Below, in pieces: positions 1-11,123 of a stretch of 64,000 bases of DNA. A program made the translations under genes and the position numbers. Below the pieces are notes generated by a model that saw only the letters and a program-made list of their open reading frames with translations, was not told the DNA's origin and did not search any database. The stretch covers positions 1 to 64,000 of the forward strand of contig JAXGGA010004715.1 in NCBI GenBank assembly GCA_038373865.1. The letters are read 5' to 3'. Positions within the stretch are counted from its first letter, which is position 1. Each line of letters opens with the position of its first letter. This stretch comes from Uloborus plumipes (taxonomy: Eukaryota > Arthropoda > Arachnida > Araneae > Uloboridae).

Positions 1-164
1 AAAAAAATTTGAAAAAATATTGAAATTATTTTGTGAAAACTAGGAAAATGGAAAAAAAAAAAAATCTTCTCTCAGAAATAAATTACTTGCTATTTCTAAA
101 CTTAGAATTGTATGAGAGAGAAAAATCAGTGATGGTCAAATTGGTAGTCGGAAAACAATCTAAA

Positions 165-877
165 TTATCATTAATCGGCCCAGCCGATTAATCGGTAATC
201 AGTAACACAGGCCAACAAAAAAAACCTTTTTGAAAACTTTTTTAATTTTAATAGCTGATCTTGATAGATTTTTATGTGCTGAATCCAAATCTGCTTGTAG
301 TTTTTATGTATCACCCTTAGTTTCCAAGCAAAATGTATTTTATTATATAGTCTAATACCCATTTACAGTATATAGGGAAATCAATGAAACACTGTAGAAT
401 CGTAAAAATGGTTTGTATTTACAGTAAAATACTTGGAATAGTAATTTTATGTGATGATACAAGGTTCACTTGTCAACTGGAATTGCTTTATATTTTCTTT
501 CCCTTTTTCCTTGAAGCTTCTTGTGTAGCTTTTCCTGCGATGAATAGCTTGCTGAACTTCCCGGTGAAGTGACCAACAGTAATCCCCCATCATGTTGTAG
601 CATGTGTTTCAGCAGTGCTGCCAACATCATCTTTGTTCATTAGACCTATTTTTTCATGTTATCTTAACTATGAAAAAGCTGTTAAATTCTAAAAATGTTT
701 CTTTATTTCATGAATGTAACTATAAAATGTGAATAAATGGTGGGTGATACAACTTTTTAAGCATCATATTTGGATTCAGCAACCTAAACAACATAAGAAT
801 GTGTTTATTTTCATTAAAAAAGTTTTTTCATCGTTGGCCTGTGTAATCTGTCAATTTGCTTATCTGTGCATCCCTAG
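165..877. mobile_element. Decayed hAT-like MITE (TAGGGATGCAC end)
   Basis: The right edge reads GCATCCCTAG, whose complement (CTAGGGATGCAC) is a common hAT start. The stretch GTAACACAGGCCAAC at about 206 is inverted near 834-848, so the ends pair. The left edge shows the usual repeated ATTAATCGG/CCGATTAATCGG but lacks the first bases. No duplication is visible. No coding potential is seen in 1-877. Confidence 0.4.
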
Positions 878-1106
878 TTGAAACCCAATGTAAAATTTTT
901 CATATTCTTCTTCACAGATAGGGTAGACCGACCATTGAATGAACGCTTTCAGGAAATAAGAACCTCGCAATTTTTTTGAAAAAATAAGTTTCTAAAACAT
1001 TTTCCTCAGATAAACTGGAAGTAGTCACTTCCTTCTACACATTTCCAAAAAAAAAAAAAAAAAAGGCTAGAAAATGCTGCGTTTGTCTTTTGTTTGGGGT
1101 GTTCAT

Positions 1107-1744
1107 TAGGGTGGGGCGAAAAATGAAAAGTTTTTCAGATCAACTTCTAATAGTTGCCAAAAGTTGTCTTTGGTGATAGTTAGCTTTTGTGCAAAATTTG
1201 AGAAAAATCGGTTAATATCTTCAGGGGGCGCTGCGATCGCAAAGTTTTATCATAGCTTTTATCGGGATTTTATGGTTAAAATATGAAAAACAATGCCGTT
1301 AACTAATCTCATTGCATTTTTTTTACTCCTAAGATATATTCAAGCATTCAAAGCATACGAAATAACTCACAAAAAATTAATTTATATGATATATTTATAT
1401 TTCAAGCATTTAAAAAGAAACAAAAACGTGAAAAAAAGTGATTTTTTTTAAATATAAATATATCATATAAAATAATGTTTGTGGGTTATTTCATATGCTT
1501 TTAATGCATGAAAACATCTTTTGAGTAAAAAAAACGCAAAGAGACTAGCTAAAGGCATTCTTGTTGATATTTTAACCATAAAATCCATAACAAAGCTATG
1601 GTAAAACTTTGCGATCGCAGCGCCCCCTGAAGATATTAACCGATTTTTCTCAAATTTTGCACAAAAGCTAACTATCACCAAAGACAACTTTTGGCAACTA
1701 TTAGAAGTTGATCTGAAAAACTTTTTATTTTTCGCCCCACCCTA
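1107..1744. mobile_element. hAT-type foldback element with ~290-bp arms
   Basis: The ends are TAGGGTGGGGCG and CGCCCCACCCTA. The two arms (1107 to about 1400, and about 1451-1744) are near-perfect inverted repeats around a ~50-bp AT-rich loop. GTGTTCAT (1099-1106) is repeated exactly at 1745-1752. An 8-bp duplication is the hallmark of hAT transposition. The arms carry a GCGATCGC site and no gene; small frames across them are accidental. Confidence 0.8.
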
Positions 1745-1951
1745 GTGTTCATTCATTGGGTCTGGGCAATTTTTCCCTTTCAACCACTCAAAAAACCTGA
1801 TCTAGAAACATAAAATATCGCGCAATATTAAAAAAATAATGATTACATACATCATCTAAAGTGTTTTTCCAGTAATGTGGCAAACGCTGCAATTTTTAAC
1901 GAGGCTATGAACTTTTAAAAACCAAATTTCGTTAACAAAGTTTTCACTACT

Positions 1952-3205
1952 GGGTCATTCCATTTTAAATTAACAAATTTTCAAAAAAGTTGTTGCATCA
2001 CCATTTTTTGATTTTGATGAAAATTTGCATGTGTATTCCTTTTACTTCCCAGAGCTCAAAATAGTGTTCATTTTATTTTTAAAAAAATTACCCTTTGATA
2101 TATAGGCCCTTTTTGTTGTTGGCAACAGCGAAAATCGGGCGTTTTGATGCTTTGCCTTATGAACTATAACTTTTTTTCTATTAAAGATTTTGAGCTCAAC
2201 TATAGCTCATTGGAAAGCTAAGAAAAGGATCTTTTTATATATGCTATCAATAAATTTCAGATTTTAAAAAAATACTTATTTTTTCAAGGTCAAAGTTCAC
2301 GACGAAAATGACATTTTTTACTACTTTCGAACATTAAAAAACCCATGAAGGGTTCAAAGTAACAAGCCGATTTTTTCCACATATATTCATAGTCATGGTT
2401 ACTTACTGTACAAAAAAAATTGACTTGTTATTCCACCCCCTTTATGAGATATGCCCCCTCAAAGTTGTAAATTTTTTAAAAAATCCAATTTTTAACGCTA
2501 AAAAAATGCATGTGGGGGGCAAGATAAAAATTTTTTTACGTGTTGTATTTTAAGTACTTTTTACCAGCTTTCTAATAAAACAAAAGTTGCTTTGTTATTC
2601 AAAGGCGTTTGGCAGATATAAGGGACTGAACTTTCAAAAAATTGCACAAAAACAACACGATTATTTTCATTTTTTTAAATCTTTTTTTTTAATTTAAATG
2701 TAATTATATACCTTATTCTTTGTCTTAAATGCTAAAAAAAGACTAAGAAGAGCAATGAAGAAACATATTTAAAGTTTAATAAGATAATTTAATATTTTTA
2801 ACGCCTGGGAATATAGAATACCACTAAACTTGTCTGATTTTTAAACATCTGATTGCTACCTACAACAGGACTGAGCATTTCTCAACTTGTCCAGGTTTGT
2901 TCATACCATGTGGTCATCCTTGTTCTGACTTGCTCTCACATGTGTATCTTAGTTGTGTTTCAAATTCCGAAAGAAGTAGGTTGTTGAGCTAGTGTTTCTG
3001 CTGTAAAATCTTGTGAAGCTGATGTGATTTCTTTTCATTTCAAGTTCATTCATATTCACAGAATGTTTTGTTAAAGGTAAAAGAAGAAATTCTTTAGAAT
3101 CCTTAAATGTAAATTTAAATTTGTCTTTCTACATGTAAACTGTGAATAAGTTATGGATAACCCTAAATGCTCCATAGGAGTTTTTGAGAATGATGGTTGT
3201 AATAT
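1952..3205 (+). repeat. Outer left arm of the giant palindrome
   Basis: This is the inverted copy of about 15120-17316 once the hAT insertion there is removed. It includes the block TTGATATATAGGCCC near 2096 and the ATGCTCCATAGGAG block at 3167. It has no coding capacity. At about 3101 it holds CCTTAAAT once, where the other arm has a duplicated ATTTAAGG around the hAT element, so it preserves the empty site. Confidence 0.75.
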
Positions 3206-3644
3206 TTTAACTCTTTCCTTACTGAGCAGAAATTCTTCTCTTGTCCTTTGCTTCCCGAACAGATAGCCGAGACCCACGTGCGAATGCTTTCCCCTCTCGG
3301 GCATTCAAATCCCTTCACTGCTGACAGGTAACGCCACGCCTTTGACAAGACACACGTGTATCGAGAATAGCGTTGGAGTAATTTTTGCAATCCAAGCAGT
3401 TTCTTCAAACTTGACTCAAGAGTTGGAAAATAAAATTTTCTTATTTTATCTTTAACAGCTAAAATAATTTTATCGAGTCAAATTATACGATGATACTTAT
3501 ATGTAATGTATATGTTACGGTGAATTTGATTAATTGATTATTATTCATAATCATCGATTATTATATACAATAAAAAATATCGCAATAATTTAGGATATTA
3601 AAAATATTAACGTTGAAAACACATATTTGCTTATTACTCTCCTA
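3206..3644. other. Unpaired segment inside the left arm
   Basis: This stretch interrupts the palindrome: no inverted partner is seen in the right arm. It is locally GC-richer (CCGAGACCCACGTGCG near 3267). No splice-framed exon, terminal repeat or known motif is recognised. Confidence 0.4.
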
Positions 3645-4610
3645 GTCCAGGCTAGTGTCCATTGAAATGTCATCGAACCTAAAATTTTTACATATATGAC
3701 ATTTTTTGGCGGTTTCTATATGAACTTGACCTGCTGATTCCAAATCCGTTGAGTGCCAGACGCTAAACCTTGAGCATTTTTGTCAAAATGGCGAAATTCA
3801 ATATGGCTGCTGTAAAAGGTATGAACAAATTAATGGAAACGTACGTGCAATGAAACATTTTATACACTTAAAAATGATTGTACTCTTTAGTCAAAATATA
3901 ATTCTATTGAAAATTTATATTTATGAAAAGTATACGAATAAAAAAATTATCAAAATGGTAAAATTCAAGATATCAGCCTGAAAAGTTGTAAGGTTTGTTT
4001 TCAGGTATTAATCATTTTTTAAACCGTAATTTACATGAAAGTAGAATGTTTTAACAAAGATAAATAATTAAAATGATATGCAGGGAGCATAAAAATGTGA
4101 TTTAGCCTAAAAATAACTCTGTAAAAATGTTTAGAAACATTCCAAACTTAAGTTTCGGGATTTTGCCGGTTTAAACCAATTTCCTGCAAGAAACAAGTTA
4201 CTTTTGCGAAAAGTTTCCCATATTGATACAAGTTGCATGAATGCGAACTTCTCACCGGTGTGAAACTTATTTTTAACTACCAGTTGGAAGGTATATCCAA
4301 CGTGTTTGTTTAGTGTTTCGTCTTCAGCTGGATTATAGATTGTTCAGATTGACATCACCCAAGTAAGGGTATGTGCAATCTCTCGATATTGTAGTTTTGG
4401 ATGAATTTCAAACAAATTAGCGGCTCAGCTATTTGCTTGAAATTTCTGCCTTAGCTGTAGCCATATTTGTTAAACTGCTCCAGGAGCTTTCCTGGTAAGC
4501 CAGAAAGGTGCCAAACTGCTACCATCAACCTAGCTCAAAGTTTTTTGCAAGTTTCCGATTTATTGCCGTAAAGTGACTGACTTTTGTTTGGAAGCGTTAT
4601 AAATTCTTTA
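3645..4610 (+). repeat. Inner left arm of the giant palindrome
   Basis: It matches about 12405-13372 in inverted orientation, for example TTTAAACCAATTTCCTGCAA at 4172 against its complement near 12831. There are scattered mismatches and small indels. No genes are seen. Confidence 0.75.
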
Positions 4611-5384
4611 GCTAGGTTTTTGACTTTACCAGGAAACTTTCCTGATTTCTTCCAGGTATGTTACCGGCAGAAGTTAAGCCTATAACTTCCCATTATTTTC
4701 CAGGAGTGTTTCGTTTTGTTTTTAGTGAAACTGTGAAGAGAGAAATTGGCTTAAAACATATCAGACAAATAAAAAACATATTTTCCGGTAAGAAGAGAAT
4801 CGTATGAGAAACACCACTACAAAAAATTATTTTTTCCTAATGAAAAAGCGAGAACATTCTTAGGGCTAATGAGATATATTCGATAGATGTTTTGTGATAA
4901 CTTTAGAAGCGTCTGCGAATCTACCGAATAAAACATTGTTACTAAACTAAAAGGGAGAAAAAAAGTCTTGAGACTTATCTGGAAGATTCATTAAATATTT
5001 TGCAGTAATTTTAAAAATACCTGTGAGACAGCAGTACAAAAAATTGTTACTACTTAACTAAAAAAATTTGCAAAGTTTTCTATTTTGATGCTTTATTTTA
5101 ACAGAAAGCCTTTTTTCATTTTACTACTTCAAATGACAGTACAAATTGCTATACCTACCATCTCTACAAAAATGTGTTTAGTTTTTTTTCCTTTCTTGAT
5201 GTGATATAGACTTAAACGTAAAGTATTGATAGGGCTTAAAATGCAGAAGACTCGGGTAAAATTGGCAAGACACAGATGCATGCATGTGACAAAACGTGTC
5301 CTCAAGGATGCCACTAAACATTAAGAAGGTTAAAACAATGCTTACGTTCACCGCAAAGACTAAAATCTGTGATTCAAATCATAC
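4611..5384 (+). other. Left half of the palindrome's unique centre
   Basis: It has no inverted partner. The last ~90 bp are the probable upstream part of the split remnant at 11757. The rest is AT-rich with no recognised motif. Confidence 0.4.
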
Positions 5385-6001
5385 TGTTACAAATCTTGTA
5401 AATAGTTGTTGTTTTTCCTGCCTTGCATCATTTTCATTAGTTTTGGTTTTATCTGACGTCATGTTGCAAAAGTATCTGAAGATATCACTTTTATCACTTG
5501 TATACCGGCCCCGTAACACTTTGTAGTTTTTACACTTGCCCTAACTTTAATAAGCGTGAAGAAATTTTCGCGCTGAGTGTGTTTTTGTTTTCTTTTTACT
5601 AGAAGTTTCGTGAATGGATTGTTCGAATTTATCAATGAAACAGAATACTCCAGATATTTCTAGAACGTAGTAGAAATGTCCTTCAGAGTATAAAAAGCTG
5701 GCCTTGAACACAAGTCAGTCAGTTTTTCTCAGATGGGTTTTCTGAGATGCTCGTTTTCGTTCGCTTGGGCGGATGGTTGTTTTGCTTTTGTAATTGCTTA
5801 ATTACTGTTCACGTTAGATACGTGGTGCTGAGTTACTGTTGAGAGTACAGTGTACTGTTTGTTGCCTAATTGCTGATGTTTAGCAATTGTTTTCTGCTCT
5901 TATTGTAAATAGTGTAAATACTTGTAAATAAATTTATAGTTACTTCCTCAAGATTGGAATGCTCATTTGAAGAAAGTTGAAGGTGCTACGGACTCGTTAC
6001 A
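5385..6001 (+). repeat. 5' LTR of the gypsy element
   Basis: It begins TGTTACAAATC and ends GGACTCGTTACA, 617 bp. A TATAAAAA box is at 5689-5696, an initiator-like TCAGTCAGTT follows about 25 bp later, and AATAAA is at 5927-5932. Promoter and polyadenylation use are inferred from these motifs. Confidence 0.93.
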
Positions 6002-6005
6002 ATTT

Positions 6006-6023
6006 TGGCGCCCAACGTGGGGC
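6006..6023 (+). promoter_or_regulatory. Primer binding site, tRNA-Lys(CTT) type
   Basis: TGGCGCCCAACGTGGGGC lies 4 bp past the LTR. It is complementary to the 3' 18 bases of the common animal tRNA-Lys(CTT) as I recall that sequence. First-strand cDNA synthesis would be primed here. Confidence 0.8.
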
Positions 6024-6098
6024 ATCTTCAAGGACTTTCTTGGAATTATCTGTGAACTTGGACTTTTCTTCCTAAGGACTTTTTGACTTCGGAATTTT

Positions 6099-8963
6099 AT
6101 GGTGATTACTCGAGCAATGGAGGAACAACTGCAAAAACTCCTTGATGCGATCAACGCTGTTAAAAGTGACATGACTGCGAATCAAGAACAATTAAAAAAT
6201 GACATGGCTGCGAATCAAGAACAATTAAAGAATGATATGGCGATTATGGCTACTAATCAAGAACAATTAAAAATTGATCTGGCAACTAATCAAGAACAAT
6301 TAAAAAATGACATGGCTGCGAATCAAGAACAATTAAAAAATGATCTGGCAACAAATCAAGAACAATTAAAGAGTGATTTAACCGCGAGCATAACTTCAAG
6401 TCAAGAAGAAATTAAGAGCGATCTAACGTCAATGAAAAGTTTGGTGGAAACTAAATTTACCAACATAGAAAATAAAGTGGAGGTTCTAGAAGAAAAAGTT
6501 GACGGTGTTGAGAATCGAATCACCACAGTAGAGAATCACGTGGAAAAGAAAATTAAAGAACTTGAATCAAAGTTATCAGCATCCTACAACAACTCAAGTG
6601 ACTGTGTAGCTGCAGCTGGAACTTCTCGTCCATCCATCAAACTGGCTACGTTTGACGGGAAGACCTCGTGGAATATTTACAAGAAGCAGTTCCTCATCGT
6701 TGCAGAAGCAAACTCCTGGGACTCTTCCACGAAAGCCTGTCAACTTGCAGCCTCGCTGAGAGGGGATGCAGCTGATATACTACAGACCTTCCCAGAGGAC
6801 AAGCACCATGACTTCGAAGCCTTATCATCGGCCCTGGAGCTTCGCTTTGGCGAAGTATGCCAAAAAGAAATAAGCCAACTCCAGCTGAAATCCCGACTGC
6901 AGAGGGCCGGAGAGACTTTGCAAGTTTTTGCAGCAGACGTCGAGAGGCTTTCCCATCTCGCCTTCTCGAACTGTCCTTCGGATGTTCGCGATAACCTGGC
7001 GCTGAACTACTTCATAGACGGAGTGCGAAGTCCAGAAATTCAGACGGCTCTCCGGATGGCGGACATTAAAGATCTTAAATCTGGTCTAGTCTACGCAATG
7101 AAGTTCGAGGCTGCACAGCAAGCATCCCGCAAGGATCGCCATTCAATCAGGAGCGTGGAAGTGAGTGCCCCGGATTCGAATTCGACTCGTCTCTCGGAAA
7201 TTGAGCGACAGGTCAAGGAGATCCTGAAGAAGATTACGGCTCGTAAAGACCAAAGTAGACAACCACTGAAGTGCTGGAAATGTGGCGGTGAGGGCCACGT
7301 ACGAAAGAACTGCGAAGCTCGCCAAGAAAAGAAGAAGTCTCCCAAAGTTTTCCAGATTTCCCCAAGAAGTGGCGGCTGCAACGGACTCTTCATTTACGCT
7401 TATGTGAATGGGTTTCCCTGCGAAATGATTGTGGACACAGGAGCCAACGTTACCATTATTAAGACTGATGTGGCTCGTCAATTTGGACTCAAGATCTTAT
7501 GGACGCCGCCCTGCGTTACTCTCCAAACTGTGACAGGTGACAAAATCGAGATTGAAGGAAAAGTGAACTTAGAAATAATGTTCGGGAGTGCCACTTACCA
7601 TCACACGGCATTCGTCGCTGACATTACAGATCCCTTCATTCTCGGATTGGACTTTTTGAGAAAATTTGATTTTTCTATTGACTGTAGAAATAATGAGCTG
7701 CACTCGATGAGGGAAGACATAGTGATTTTCAATACCGAAAATAACTTAAAATCTGCTCATCAAATAATAGCCCAAACTGATTCATTGATTCCCTCTAGAT
7801 CAGAAGTACTAATACCTGGCTCCATCAAAGAAAACAACAGCTTTAAATTCGGCTTAATTGAATATCCTAACCAGAATAATAGCCCAAAAGGAGTACTAGT
7901 GGCATCTACACTTGTGGACCTTTCAAAGAATGCAGTTCCTGTGAGAGTCGCCAATGTAAGTGAAAGACCGACGAATATCAAGAAAGGAGAAGTGTTGGCA
8001 ACTTGTACTCCCGTAAACTGCATCATCAGAAGAATTGATTCCTCCGAGACTGTGTCTTCCGAGTCCTTGACTTCGAAATTAATTGGGAGTACACCATTAT
8101 CGACGGATCAAAGATACGCTGCGGAAAAATTGGTGGACAACTTCAAGCAGGTGTTTTCATCTACATCCGAGGATGTGGGTCGCACGAATTTAACGCAGCA
8201 TAGGATTGACACTGGAGATCATCCCCCTATCAAGCAGCATCCAAGACGACTACCGTTCGCCAAGAAGGAAGAGGTTGAGATCCTCGTAAAAGAGATGCAG
8301 GAGAATGACGTCATCGAACCCTCATCCAGTCCTTGGGCATCCCCTATCGTCTTGGTCCGAAAGAAAGACGGCTCCACCAGATTTTGTGTTGATTACCGAC
8401 GCCTGAATGACATCACCAAGAAGGACAGTTACCCTCTTCCACGGATCGATGACACTCTGGATACCCTTTCCGGACACAAGTGGTTTTCGACCCTGGATTT
8501 AAAGAGCGGCTACTGGCAGGTGGAGATACACCCCGACGACCGAGAGAAGACGGCGTTTACAACCGGACAAGGCTTGTGGCAGTTTAAAGTGATGCCGTTC
8601 GGCCTCTGCAATGCACCAGCCACGTTCGAGCGTCTTATGGAGTCAGTGTTACGAGGACTCTCTTATGAATCCTGTCTTGTCTACTTGGACGACATTATCA
8701 TCATAGGACGCAGTTTTGAGGAACATTTGGCTAATCTTGGGAAGGTGCTGCAAAAGCTTAAGGAAGCCAACCTGAAGTTAAGCCCGTCCAAATGTAATTT
8801 GTTCCGCCGTGAAGTGAACTACCTTGGTCACATTATCTCTTCAGAGGGTGTACGAACAGATCCAGACAAGGTATCCGCAGTCAAGAATTGGAGCCGCCCC
8901 CGAAAATGTTCCATCAGCTGCGAAGCTTCCTGGGGCTCTGCACGTACTACAGGAAGTTTGTGA
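6099..8963 (+). CDS. Gypsy Gag-protease-RT polyprotein (5' part of pol)
   Basis: A 954-codon frame. Residues 28-96 are six tandem copies of an NQEQLKNDMAA-type unit, then a heptad-like coiled coil to about 160. A gag capsid-like region follows (about 180-300), a CCHC knuckle (CWKCGGEGHVRKNC, residues 392-405), an aspartic protease (D446-T-G), and reverse transcriptase with FCVDYRRLN and YLDD (862-865). Gag and pol share one frame. The last ~25 residues are out of the family frame: a one-base shift near 8890-8900 moves the RT tail and RNase H into the next frame. Confidence 0.92.
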   Translation: MVITRAMEEQLQKLLDAINAVKSDMTANQEQLKNDMAANQEQLKNDMAIMATNQEQLKIDLATNQEQLKNDMAANQEQLKNDLATNQEQLKSDLTASITSSQEEIKSDLTSMKSLVETKFTNIENKVEVLEEKVDGVENRITTVENHVEKKIKELESKLSASYNNSSDCVAAAGTSRPSIKLATFDGKTSWNIYKKQFLIVAEANSWDSSTKACQLAASLRGDAADILQTFPEDKHHDFEALSSALELRFGEVCQKEISQLQLKSRLQRAGETLQVFAADVERLSHLAFSNCPSDVRDNLALNYFIDGVRSPEIQTALRMADIKDLKSGLVYAMKFEAAQQASRKDRHSIRSVEVSAPDSNSTRLSEIERQVKEILKKITARKDQSRQPLKCWKCGGEGHVRKNCEARQEKKKSPKVFQISPRSGGCNGLFIYAYVNGFPCEMIVDTGANVTIIKTDVARQFGLKILWTPPCVTLQTVTGDKIEIEGKVNLEIMFGSATYHHTAFVADITDPFILGLDFLRKFDFSIDCRNNELHSMREDIVIFNTENNLKSAHQIIAQTDSLIPSRSEVLIPGSIKENNSFKFGLIEYPNQNNSPKGVLVASTLVDLSKNAVPVRVANVSERPTNIKKGEVLATCTPVNCIIRRIDSSETVSSESLTSKLIGSTPLSTDQRYAAEKLVDNFKQVFSSTSEDVGRTNLTQHRIDTGDHPPIKQHPRRLPFAKKEEVEILVKEMQENDVIEPSSSPWASPIVLVRKKDGSTRFCVDYRRLNDITKKDSYPLPRIDDTLDTLSGHKWFSTLDLKSGYWQVEIHPDDREKTAFTTGQGLWQFKVMPFGLCNAPATFERLMESVLRGLSYESCLVYLDDIIIIGRSFEEHLANLGKVLQKLKEANLKLSPSKCNLFRREVNYLGHIISSEGVRTDPDKVSAVKNWSRPRKCSISCEASWGSARTTGSL
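6180..6386 (+). repeat. Six 33-nt tandem repeats in gag
   Basis: Units start at residues 28, 39, 53, 64, 75 and 86. Each encodes NQEQLK plus a variable five-residue end; the second is three codons longer. Length changes stay in frame, which suggests recent slippage or unequal exchange under coding constraint. Confidence 0.85.
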
Positions 8964-10891
8964 AGGGTTTTTCCAACATTGCACGACCTTTGCATAAGCT
9001 GACGGAGAGCAAACAAAAATTTGAATGGTCCAAAGAATGCGAGGATGCATTTCTACAGCTGAAGGAGGCTTTAACATCAACGCCTATTCTCTCTTATCCT
9101 CAGCCTGAAAAATCCTTCATACTTGACACTGATGCGAGCCACGAGAGCGTTGGAGCTGTTTTATCTCAAGAAATAGACGGTAACGAACATGTAATCGCCT
9201 ACTGGAGCAAATGCTTATCCAAGTCGGAGCGAAATTATTGTGTCACGAGAAAGGAATTGCTCGCCATAGTTAAAGCTGTAGAACATTTCCATCATTACCT
9301 CTACGGCCGTAAATTCCTGCTCCGGACAGATAATGCCTCTTTAACTTGGCTTTTGAATTTCAAGAATCCAGAGGGCCAGGTAGCCAGGTGGATACAGCGG
9401 CTCCAGGAATATGACATCGAGATTAAGCACCGAAAAGGTTTGTCACACGGTAATGCTGACGCATTATCAAGAAGACCTTGTTCCGAGAACTGCCATTATT
9501 GCTCCCGAATTGGGAAACAGTACGGGACGACAATCCCTACTTCCTGTCAAGTTACTGCTACTTCATCATCTTCAGATCCTGATCCATGGAGTGACGACCA
9601 AGTTAGAAAAGATCAGCTTGAAGACCCAGACCTAAAGCCTATCATAGAGTTAATGGAAAAAGACAGTCGGCGACCTAGCTGGCAAGACATTTCTATCTAC
9701 AGTCCTGCAACGAAAAGATACTGGGCTCTATGGAAATCTCTCCAGTTGCGAAATGGCGTCCTGTATCGGAAATGGGAATCTGACGATGGTAAAGCATTCA
9801 AATGGCAGTTACTCCTTCCCAGATCAAGAATTCCAGACGTTCTAAAGGAGTTGCACAGTAGTCCGACTGGAGGACATTTTGGTGTGTTGAAAACCCTCTG
9901 CAAGGTTCGAGAACGCTTCTTCTGGAGCAAGGCGAAGGATGACGTAGAGAAGTGGTGTCATTCTTGTGACGCCTGTGCTGCCCGTAAAGGACCGAAGAGA
10001 AGAAGCCGTGGGAAGCTACATCTTTACAACGTAGGAGCTCCTTTCGAACGAATCGGGATCGACATTCTTGGTCCTCTACCGAAAACTACTGATGGGAACA
10101 AATACATCCTCGTTTCCATTGACTATTTCACCAAATGGCCCGAAGCATATTCCATTCCGGATCAAGAAGCTACCACTGTAGCAGAGACTCTAGTCCAGCA
10201 TTGGATCTCGAGATATGGGACACCTTTGCAGATCCACTCCGATCAGGGGAGAAACTTCATCTCTGCTGTGTTTAAGGGCCTATGTAATATCCTCAAAATT
10301 GAGAAAACTCGTACGACACCACTACACCCACAATCGGACGGCATGGTGGAGAGATTTAACAGGACAATCCTTAATAATCTCTCGCTTATGGTCTCCAAAA
10401 ATCAACAGGATTGGGACAAGAAACTTCCTCTGTTCCTGCTGGCCTACCGCAGTGCTGTCCACGAGACCACCGGATATTCCCCATCACAGATGCTCTTCGG
10501 CCGAGAGCTTCGGCTGCCTTGTGATCTCGTCTTCGGTCTCCCTCCAGATGCGCCTTCATCGCCTGAGGAGTACGTCCAGGATCTCCAGGCCCGGTTGGAA
10601 GACGTTCATCACTTCGCACGGGAGCGAATCAACATCGCGACGGAGAAGATGAAGACCCGATACGACACAAGGTCCACTGGTCATGACTTTCAAGAAGGTG
10701 ATAAAGTATGGCTATGGAATCCCATCCGACGTAAAGGTCTGTCACCCAAATTGCAGTCGCATTGGGATGGACCTTACACAGTTCTCCACCGGCTGAACGA
10801 CGTCGTAGTGAGGATCCAGAAGTCATCACATTCAAAACCTAGGGTTGTCCATTATGATCGGCTAGCCCCATACTATGGCCATAGTTCGTAA
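8888..10891 (+). CDS. Gypsy RNase H-integrase (3' part of pol, shifted frame)
   Basis: A 667-codon frame that overlaps the preceding one. It opens with the RT thumb (LRSFLGLCTYYRKF), then RNase H (acidic residues at 80 and 82, TDNASLTWLL, GNADALSR), the integrase H-H-C-C finger (HSSPTGGHFG to CHSCDAC), the catalytic DDE core (GIDILGP, HSDQGRNF, VERFNRT) and a C-terminal GPY-type module (HWDGPYTVL). The methionine at 8888 is only the first in frame. The product would normally come from the upstream frame, so this copy probably makes no complete pol. Confidence 0.9.
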   Translation: MEPPPKMFHQLRSFLGLCTYYRKFVKGFSNIARPLHKLTESKQKFEWSKECEDAFLQLKEALTSTPILSYPQPEKSFILDTDASHESVGAVLSQEIDGNEHVIAYWSKCLSKSERNYCVTRKELLAIVKAVEHFHHYLYGRKFLLRTDNASLTWLLNFKNPEGQVARWIQRLQEYDIEIKHRKGLSHGNADALSRRPCSENCHYCSRIGKQYGTTIPTSCQVTATSSSSDPDPWSDDQVRKDQLEDPDLKPIIELMEKDSRRPSWQDISIYSPATKRYWALWKSLQLRNGVLYRKWESDDGKAFKWQLLLPRSRIPDVLKELHSSPTGGHFGVLKTLCKVRERFFWSKAKDDVEKWCHSCDACAARKGPKRRSRGKLHLYNVGAPFERIGIDILGPLPKTTDGNKYILVSIDYFTKWPEAYSIPDQEATTVAETLVQHWISRYGTPLQIHSDQGRNFISAVFKGLCNILKIEKTRTTPLHPQSDGMVERFNRTILNNLSLMVSKNQQDWDKKLPLFLLAYRSAVHETTGYSPSQMLFGRELRLPCDLVFGLPPDAPSSPEEYVQDLQARLEDVHHFARERINIATEKMKTRYDTRSTGHDFQEGDKVWLWNPIRRKGLSPKLQSHWDGPYTVLHRLNDVVVRIQKSSHSKPRVVHYDRLAPYYGHSS

Positions 10892-11110
10892 ATTAAATGT
10901 AAAGCTACCATGGTAATTTGTTTGTAAATTTTGTAAATAACTTTCGCCTTTAATTGTTTGGAATATTACTTTATCAATGTTATTATTTCTTTCATGTTCT
11001 CATTGTTATTGTTTATCATGTTTATGATTGGTCATCATGTAATGTGTGCATCTGTAAGTCTTCCCTTGCTTCCTTTCTGGGGATTGTACTGCCCGGGACG
11101 TGCAGTCCTT

Positions 11111-11120
11111 GGGAAGGGGG
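11111..11120 (+). promoter_or_regulatory. Polypurine tract
   Basis: GGGAAGGGGG stands three bases before the 3' LTR, the expected position for plus-strand priming. Confidence 0.75.
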
Positions 11121-11123
11121 CAA

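Noticed and set aside
7091..7481. Minus-strand frames inside gag-protease
   Set aside because: Antisense shadows of the zinc knuckle and protease coding region.
8888..8963. Programmed -1 frameshift signal in pol
   Set aside because: No X-XXY-YYZ heptamer in the zero frame and the position is within RT, not at the gag-pol boundary.
10215..10652. 145-codon frame overlapping integrase
   Set aside because: It is a shifted-frame shadow of the integrase region, whose DDE motifs are clear in the other frame.
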